31,379 nt of DNA, from contig QXVZ01019670.1 of NCBI GenBank assembly GCA_008931825.1, positions 1 through 31,379 of the forward strand, read 5' to 3'. Numbering within the stretch: position 1 is the stretch's first letter; each line of letters opens with the position of its first letter. The position numbers were made by a program, and so were the translations under genes. Origin of the DNA: Phallusia fumigata. Its lineage: Eukaryota; Chordata; Ascidiacea; Phlebobranchia; Ascidiidae. Below are positions 21,659-31,379 of this stretch, piece by piece. The notes under the pieces are model-generated. The model was not told the DNA's origin. It did no database searches and was given only the letters and a program-made list of their open reading frames with translations.

Positions 21659-21675
21659 CCCCTTCATTGAAGGGG
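21659..21675. repeat. Hairpin repeat head after the last FoxK exon
   Basis: CCCCTTCATTGAAGGGG is a perfect 8-bp inverted repeat around one base. It is followed by a fragment similar to the start of repeats A and B (TTTTGGTCAAGAAAGAG, ACACATGATAGA). It starts 15 nt after the read-through stop codon and so would lie in the 3' UTR, or in an intron if the donor at 21597 is used. Confidence 0.6.
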
Positions 21676-22005
21676 ATAAGTATTTTTTTTCCTTTTTTAT
21701 CTAACTTCGTTTTTTTACACATTTTGGTCAAGAAAGAGTTGTCCACATTTTTTGAAATTTTTACACATGATAGACAGATATCTAAAGTTGTGTACTGACA
21801 ATCCTTAGTTCACACATTGGTAGACCCTAAAAAAGGCCTTGAAAAATTTTTAAAGATCGCAACATTTAACAAAGCTAGAAGTTATTTTACCGGCCCTCAA
21901 AAAAGATGATTTACTAATAAATTTATTTGCTAATAAAGTGACAGATAAATTACCATTTGGTTTTCCTGCCAAGATGTCCTTGAAATACATGCTATGCAGA
22001 AGATA

Positions 22006-22011
22006 AATAAA
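22006..22011 (+). terminator. Candidate poly(A) signal of FoxK
   Basis: AATAAA lies 363 nt after the read-through stop at 21641-21643. A second AATAAA at 22611-22616 is an alternative. Both are plausible ends of the FoxK 3' UTR. Confidence 0.4.
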
Positions 22012-22639
22012 AGTGGTTGAGGTGCACAGGCACAGAATTGTGAACCTTGGTTAATCTTGATTTAATTAGACTTACAAATGAATGTGGATTAAGGGAAAGA
22101 TCTGGTTTATCAAAAGACATTTGTTTCAAGCCTTTCCAGATAGTGGTTGAACAGAAAAATCACCTTTATTAAACACATCTGCAAACCAGTTATGATAGAA
22201 TTCTTTTTAAAATGAAGCTATTTTTTAATACAACCTTAAGCTGTTTTAAAGAAACATATGTAAGTACAACATGGTTTAGTATATGAATGCAATGTTGTAA
22301 AGCAGATACTGCTGATTAAAAGATTTAAAAAAATATTTTATTAAAAGATTTAAATTTAAAAAAATCTTCCCTAATTGCCGAGGATATAGATTAAATTTTT
22401 CCGATTAGCCTTTTACTAAGGAAGACATGGGGCAATTGTAAACTGCATGCAATTGCAGCTTGTGCTAAATGGTATTCTGTTATTATACCAGCATTGGAAA
22501 ACTTGGTCAACATTTTTTTGACTCTTAAGACATGTAATAGTTTGACACCTAAACAATTCTTGTTATTTTTAATCCAGGCCAAATGGAATCTGACCTGCCG
22601 AAGATACAGAAATAAAACATTTATCACGAACTGGTAGTT

Positions 22640-23380
22640 CTCATAGCCTTGCATTTGATGAACACCATTACTTTAATTGCACATGATGTTGTGCCCAAAC
22701 AGTTCCTTTTTGAGTTGCATCGTAAAACATTTTGTGTGATCTGTCTGTTTGATGCCATTTGTGCACAGCATGTTTTGTTGCATGGGGTGTCATCAAAATG
22801 CATATTTAAGAATGTGCCACATTTATTGATGCATTTTGGTCATTGGTAATGTGGATTGAAAAGAAAAAAGCGTTACAGCGCATGTATACTGATGCTGTAA
22901 AATTTTTGCAAACGGCCAATTAAAGGGCACTGGTGTTTAAATTTGAAACTTGTGGGGTTGTCACGATTTTATGGATAGTCTGTAAAAAAAGGTGCTGTTT
23001 AAAAGGAAATCACCAAATATTTGTGCCACACTTGTACATAATTGTGTCCAATGTTAAGTTGATGAATTTTAAGAGCCTTCGTCGTGCTGGTGCTTGTTTA
23101 TTTCATGTCAATAATTGTAAACAATCTGAAACACAAACCACATACAAATAATTGCTGTTGCATATTTGATGCACAGCATTTTGTTTTCAGTGAATATTTG
23201 GGCGAGGTAGCAACAATTTTAATGTAGAATAGACAAACTAAAGTGGACTTTGAGTAAGAGGTCAAGGGAGTTGTTATTGTATTTAGCGGTGTTAAGTGGA
23301 TGTATTTTTTAAAATCGCAAGCCTACTGCGACCAACTAAATGTGTGCCTTGGGGTTTGTTTTAATTTGTATTTTTGGCAG
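22640..23380. other. Intergenic stretch, nothing recognised
   Basis: Short frames only, none resembling a known protein. A loosely repeated phrase with TTTGATGC...CACAGCAT occurs at about 22749 and 23168. It is low in complexity and not called as an element. Confidence 0.4.
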
Positions 23381-23387
23381 GGAGTCG

Positions 23388-23990
23388 AACCGGAACCGAA
23401 CCCGATACGTAACTTTTATTTTCTTGAAAAGCTGAACCCTATATTTCGTTTGGCATTGAACCGGAACCGGAACCGAACCAGTAAAAATGAAGACTCATTT
23501 TTTTATGTAATCACCACCACAAAAGTTTTCCACGACTTGTAAAAAATGCTAGCATTTTAGCTTTCTGACAGAATGAAAAAGTTGCGAGACCCGAAGTTTG
23601 TAAGTTGCGGACTGTCGTAAAGGCTCTAGGCCAGTTAGCGCTGAAATAGCATTTTCATGCCTAAAATTTGTCCTTTCTTCTCAAACGGGGATCATGAAGG
23701 ATACGGTTATCGAAATGCACTACTGCTGAATATGAACCACACGTTTATCAACTTTAGAAAAACAATATATTGTTTCTTATTTTTTTCAGGTTTTTGCAGC
23801 GCGTAAGTCAGTCAGGTAAATTCAAGGAACTTGTAAGATTTGACCAATACGTTACAAACTTGAACGTTGGCTTTAGTGATGGTGCAGTAAAACAGGAAGT
23901 AGCAAGAACAAAAATTAAACTGAAGGAGCATTTCAACCGGTTCAAAAACCGCCAACCGGTTCGGACCGGTTAATTTGCCCGAACCGGAAA
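23388..23990. mobile_element. Probable decayed hAT element with GAACCGG-rich ends
   Basis: The left part (23388-23480) repeats GAACCGGAACCGAACC. The right part (23935-23990) has the mirrored AACCGGTTC and GGACCGGTTAATT motifs. Between them is a frame resembling a hAT transposase C-terminus. GAACCGG-type ends are common in animal hAT elements (general knowledge). No exact TIR or target duplication could be set, so the limits are approximate. Confidence 0.35.
23604..23729 (+). pseudogene. hAT transposase C-terminal dimerisation-domain remnant
   Basis: A 41-codon open stretch contains RPVSAEIAFSCLKFVLSSQT, then IMKDTVIEM, ending in TGA. The pattern (S)AE-x-x-FS-x-LK-x-[IV]-(10)-M-x-(D/E)-x-[VL] resembles the conserved C-terminal segment of hAT transposases. 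It is bounded upstream by a stop and has no intact catalytic region, so it is a fossil. Its shortness leaves room for chance similarity. Confidence 0.4.
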
Positions 23991-24304
23991 ATACATTTTT
24001 CGTAAAACGCAGCAAAAATCATCAAAATGAGCCTGATAATTTCGCTAAGAGGTACGTTGTACGCACAAACCTGTACCTACCGTTTTCGATCTTTTGTAAT
24101 GCATGGCGGTACGGTGCACAGCAAAAATTACCTGTAAACGGTATGGATGGATTACAAAAGTATGGTAAAAATTTGGTTTCATTGGTTTGAGTTGATGTTG
24201 TAATGTAAGTAAATTTTCAAACCAAACTCGTTTCTTACGTTTTGGTAATACCCCTGTATAAAATAAAATGTTACCGATGTAAAAATGGTCACGCTTGGAA
24301 GTAG

Positions 24305-24361
24305 TGACGTCATGACAACGGACCAATCAGGGATAGCTTTTAACACAGAGCGAGTTTTGAA
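24305..24361 (+). promoter_or_regulatory. CRE, CCAAT and CHR-like cluster upstream of PLK1
   Basis: TGACGTCA (24305-24312), CCAATCAG (CCAAT 24323-24327) and TTTGAA (24356-24361) occur in this order. CCAAT and TTTGAA are 28 nt apart, and a second TTTGAA lies at 24423. A CCAAT box about 30 bp from a CHR is the known layout of vertebrate G2/M promoters, including PLK1. This would be the PLK1 promoter if a 5' UTR intron or trans-splicing joins to the acceptor at 24965. TTTGAA is short and common, so this is suggestive only. Confidence 0.4.
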
Positions 24362-24598
24362 AGGTTTTTTAAATCGCTGGCAGTCGAGTCAAGAGACGCT
24401 TCAGGACCATTGTTGTTTGCGCTTTGAAAACTCGTTTTGGCTTAAACATTCAACCGAACGCGGTTGTCAAAAGAAACCGCATTTATTTGTTGATCGCTGT
24501 TGCTGGGTTAGAAAATATATTAGCAGGTCGAACCAGAGTTTCTGATTTAAATGTGACTGACTTAAAGTTTACTTCACATTGGGCATTTTTATGCGCAG

Positions 24599-24965
24599 GT
24601 ATAACTAACAGTAGCATTCGAAGTGAGTTCGAAACTAGGCTATTTACGGCAATTTAACCAAAGAAAATCACCTTAATAACGAGAGTTGTTTTTGTTAAAG
24701 TTACCAAGGTTAGAAGGTCGAGTTTTAAATTTGGATAACTTTTGTACAAAAGTCGATCTTTTTAATTACATAATATCATGTACGTCGCAGTAAGATTTCT
24801 TGTTGAACTTATGCATTAAAATAGTTTTCATCTCAACATTCATGGCAAATGTATAATGTATTCTAACTTCAAACAGGACTTAAATAAAAAATAATGTATT
24901 CCTTACTTAAACAAGTCAGATTTCGTTTTTTGTTGCTATTGTTTACATAGTCCATATTTTTACAG
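24599..24965 (+). other. Candidate 5' UTR intron or trans-splice acceptor of PLK1
   Basis: GCGCAG|GTATAAC at 24598 could be a donor, and ATATTTTTACAG ending at 24965 is a good acceptor 69 nt before the PLK1 ATG. In an ascidian the acceptor could equally receive a spliced leader, in which case no donor is needed. RNA data are not visible here. Confidence 0.3.
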
Positions 24966-25003
24966 AAGTCCAATGGTTAGAGATTATCAATTTTAAATAT
25001 TTT

Positions 25004-25034
25004 ATGAATAACCTTTATAAAGGTAAAGCAGAGA

Positions 25035-25045
<11 letters not shown>
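25004..25045 (+). promoter_or_regulatory. uORF overlapping the PLK1 start
   Basis: An ATG at 25004 opens 13 codons out of frame with PLK1 and stops at 25043-25045, 8 nt beyond the first base of the PLK1 ATG. A shorter uORF begins at 24973. Both would lie in the leader if the acceptor at 24965 is used, and the overlapping one would lower initiation at 25035. Confidence 0.35.
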
Positions 25046-28934
<3,889 letters not shown>

Positions 28935-29329
28935 CACTGTTTGTTTTGGAGGGTCTTGAACTTTTTGCTCTGTCTTTTATGAGAGACTAATATGCACAAA
29001 TACCGATTTGGTTTGAATTATATGTTGCTGTCAACTCTGCAATTACAAATTAGCAGCAAAATTAAGCAATCCATTTTGTATGGTCGATTTGGCAAGTGAA
29101 TGTTTTTTCGTGGCAGCAGTTTGTTGGCACATAACATATACCCACTGCCGTGATGCTTGTGTTCAGGTGCATATAATCTTTACTTCTAATTGTGTCTCCA
29201 TTGTGTGCTTTTTTCATTTTCTTGTAAAACGGTTTTCCAATATTGAAACTTTTCTTTGTCAGTGCTGCATTTGGTAATTCTTTTGTCAACAAACGCGTTT
29301 GGCGACATAATTTTCAAAACTTGGAAGAC

Positions 29330-29335
29330 AATAAA
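29330..29335 (+). terminator. Candidate poly(A) signal of PLK1
   Basis: AATAAA is the first canonical signal after the PLK1 stop, about 396 nt downstream. This implies a 3' UTR of roughly 410 nt. Confidence 0.4.
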
Positions 29336-30692
29336 ACCTGCATTTTTGAAAAACAAGCTATTTTACGGTGGAGGGGAACGGCTGTGTCCCTGCTTTTCCC
29401 GCACAAAATGCTGCTAAATCCATGCGAAGCAACGGTTTTGTGACCAACGAGAATTACCGTCGCGTGTAAAATCGAAATGCCCATAAACACGCGGATCCTA
29501 TCGGTTTTGCGGCGGACAACTACCGTTTTATTTGAGATTCCCGTGCAGGTAATTGTAATATTTACACCCGCCAGAATCTTCGTGAATTAATTTGTAAAAC
29601 TGCATTCTAAGATGTCGAAATCGAGCCTACCAGTTTTTGAAGGCACAGACAGCGTTGTACTCTTTATCACTCAAATCTATTTTAGAGAAGAGATTGACAC
29701 CAACGGCTCTGGTTGTTCGCACAGGTTCTAAGAATTAGTTTAATCCCTAAACACTATGGTTGGCTTACTTCTGAGACTATTATGTAAAGAGAGAAAACCA
29801 GTTGTTAATGAGTCCTGCAGTGAGAGTACCTGTTAATAAAAAACGTGATTTCCACCGCTGGTTGTGACTGTAGGTAGTTAAGCCCATCGAACGCTAAATA
29901 TTTTCTCCTCATTAGGTGTGGTGAAGTGCAGGGACAGTATGATTTTTAAGTTTATAAAGAGATCTTTTATTTGCATTAAGTCCTTACAGAAGACAAGTGG
30001 AAACTATTTTTGTAAGTCTGTAAAGTGTAATAAGAGGTTTTTAGACGCTAATGATGTTGTAGCGACCGAGCACTTGCTTAGTCTAATCCTTGAGTACTCT
30101 GTATCTGTCTTAAATTGAAAATAATACAAATGATAAAATTTTAACTTGACAATAGCAGATGCAAAACTCCACAATGTCAATAATAAGGAAATGTGGTATA
30201 TACACATATATACATGTATTTAAGGCAAAACGATAATTGACATCGTACCTAAGTTTCGAGTCCTGCAGTTGAATGCGACTGATGATGTCTTTGTCCTTCA
30301 TGCTGTTGACTCCTGATATTATATTTTAGATGGGCAGTTCAGATTGGTGCCTTGGCATACAGTTTAGGCATCTCATTAAAACTTTTTACCATGTGCCAAT
30401 AACCCTTAAAGGATGGGCAAAAGTTTCTAGACTTTTTTGATCTCGGGTACGACAGGATATACTTGCTTACCACGTGGTCAATCGGATGTAAATGGTGTAA
30501 AATCATCGAATGCGTTATTGAGTTTAGTAATAGTTTGCAAAAATGGTTCCCTACAATCGTGTTGGTCTTTGTGAGTCAGGTTATTTCAGGCAGCCGTGTA
30601 GCAGTGCCAATAAAATCGCCTCCAACCGTTAAGGGTTCATTTAATGTTTCATGTTGGAACCGACGCACTAACACAGCTGAATACTTGGCGTG
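29336..30692. other. Intergenic stretch right of PLK1
   Basis: No recognised gene. A 39-codon ATG frame at 29612-29731 begins MSKSSLPVFEGTD and could be a first exon ending at the donor-like CACAG|GTTCTA, but support is weak. The frames at 29918-30118 and 30463-30714 do not resemble known proteins. Confidence 0.35.
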
Positions 30693-30700
30693 TGACGTCA
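30693..30700. promoter_or_regulatory. CRE-like palindrome upstream of the candidate right-end gene
   Basis: TGTGACGTCACAATG contains TGACGTCA 179 nt before the ATG of the candidate gene at 30872. The same 15-mer occurs at 3873. Confidence 0.3.
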
Positions 30701-30871
30701 CAATGGTATCCTAACGAAACAATGAGGTATGTATTTGTAACCACCAAAGTTAATAGTGGTATGTTTGAACATTGTTTTGAAATAACCCGACGTTCCCTGT
30801 GTAAGTCGCGAAAAACCTACATTCCAAAGGCATGTAATCAAGAAGATCTATTGTCTACCTGTTAGAATAAA

Positions 30872-31162
30872 ATGATTCAAAAAGCAAAAGCCGGCGATAC
30901 GCGCAAGCATAATCGCCAGAAAAACGAAGACACGAAAATGAAAGAAAAAAATCTCAGCCCATCTTGTGCTCGCTATGCAACTGCCCGTTATCTGGAAGAA
31001 CCAAGGTAACATTACCTATTCGTTAATTTTGAGGAGTATAATTACATAGTTGCTTGCCCTAATTTCATGCCACAAAGCAGGGGTTTGGGGGGCAGCGGCG
31101 TGGGGTCTGATTGTCACAAAATTTTCGAGACTAATTACGATCAACGTACGTTCGAGCTCTAA
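30872..31162 (+). CDS. Candidate small two-exon gene, unrecognised
   Basis: An ATG at 30872, the first after an in-frame TAG at 30863, opens a Lys/Arg-rich frame (MIQKAKAGDTRKHNRQKNED...) that reaches CCAAG|GTAACA at 31005. A 75-nt intron ends in AAAGCAG at 31080. The next exon continues in phase as RGLGGSGVGSDCHKIFETNY and stops at 31160-31162 (71 residues in all). Alternatively, exon 2 leaves at AAC|GTACGT (31145) to exons beyond the window. A second in-frame ATG lies at 30938. The highly basic N-terminus suggests a nucleic-acid-binding or disordered region. I recognise no family, and no signal peptide or membrane segment is present. Confidence 0.3.
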
Positions 31163-31379
31163 CGTTTGGGCTTGCTGTCCGCTACGTGATCAATTAAAGG
31201 TTGCATGGCAAATATTGGGATTACTATACGCCAGTCCCACTTTGAACGCTTTGTTCCAATCTGTCAAGCAGCACTGTGACACCTCTCTTGGTGCTTTGGT
31301 ATGTTTTTTGTGTACTAGGTCCTTGTAAGCAAGTATAGGTGCCCGCTTTGTTTCATTGTATTCATTATAACGCCCACTA

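Noticed and set aside
22391..22654. 87-codon minus-strand frame antisense to the FoxK 3' region
   Set aside because: No recognisable motifs, and probably a shadow in AT-rich DNA.

Overview
This is a window of an animal nuclear genome: AT-rich, with short GT-AG introns and no operons of bacterial type. The three genes I can identify are chordate developmental and cell-cycle genes. Their divergence from vertebrate orthologues and their compact structure fit an ascidian tunicate, most likely Ciona. The species is inferred from style, not proven.

Layout: (1) 1-7300 is mostly non-coding. It holds small tandem repeats, a worn hAT-like element and a few weak minus-strand exon candidates. (2) 7403-8041 (minus) is a complete single-exon Noggin gene, a secreted BMP antagonist, with a poly(A) signal and an upstream mini-ORF that overlaps the start codon. 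(3) 8065-12172 is a 4.1 kb intergenic stretch between the divergently transcribed Noggin and FoxK. (4) 12173-21643 (plus) is FoxK. Five 5' exons encode the FHA domain and only the first 13 residues of the forkhead domain. A single N at 17965 follows, then two 3' exons encode the C-terminus. The rest of the forkhead domain is absent, so the N almost certainly marks lost sequence. FoxK introns carry two complete non-autonomous hAT-type transposons, each with a perfect 8-bp target duplication (14701-15556 and 19792-20685). They also carry two copies of a 1.4-1.75 kb repeat and a recurrent short hairpin after every exon from exon 3 on. (5) 22640-24000 is intergenic with a hAT relic. (6) 25035-28934 (plus) is a complete 11-exon polo-like kinase 1 gene (575 aa), preceded by a CRE, a CCAAT box and CHR-like sites. 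(7) The right end holds a possible new two-exon gene (30872-31162).

The genes have no common pathway: Noggin limits BMP signalling outside the cell, FoxK is a nuclear transcription factor, and PLK1 drives mitosis. All exon joins given for FoxK and PLK1 preserve reading frame. I saw no convincing tRNA, rRNA, snRNA or spliced-leader gene.
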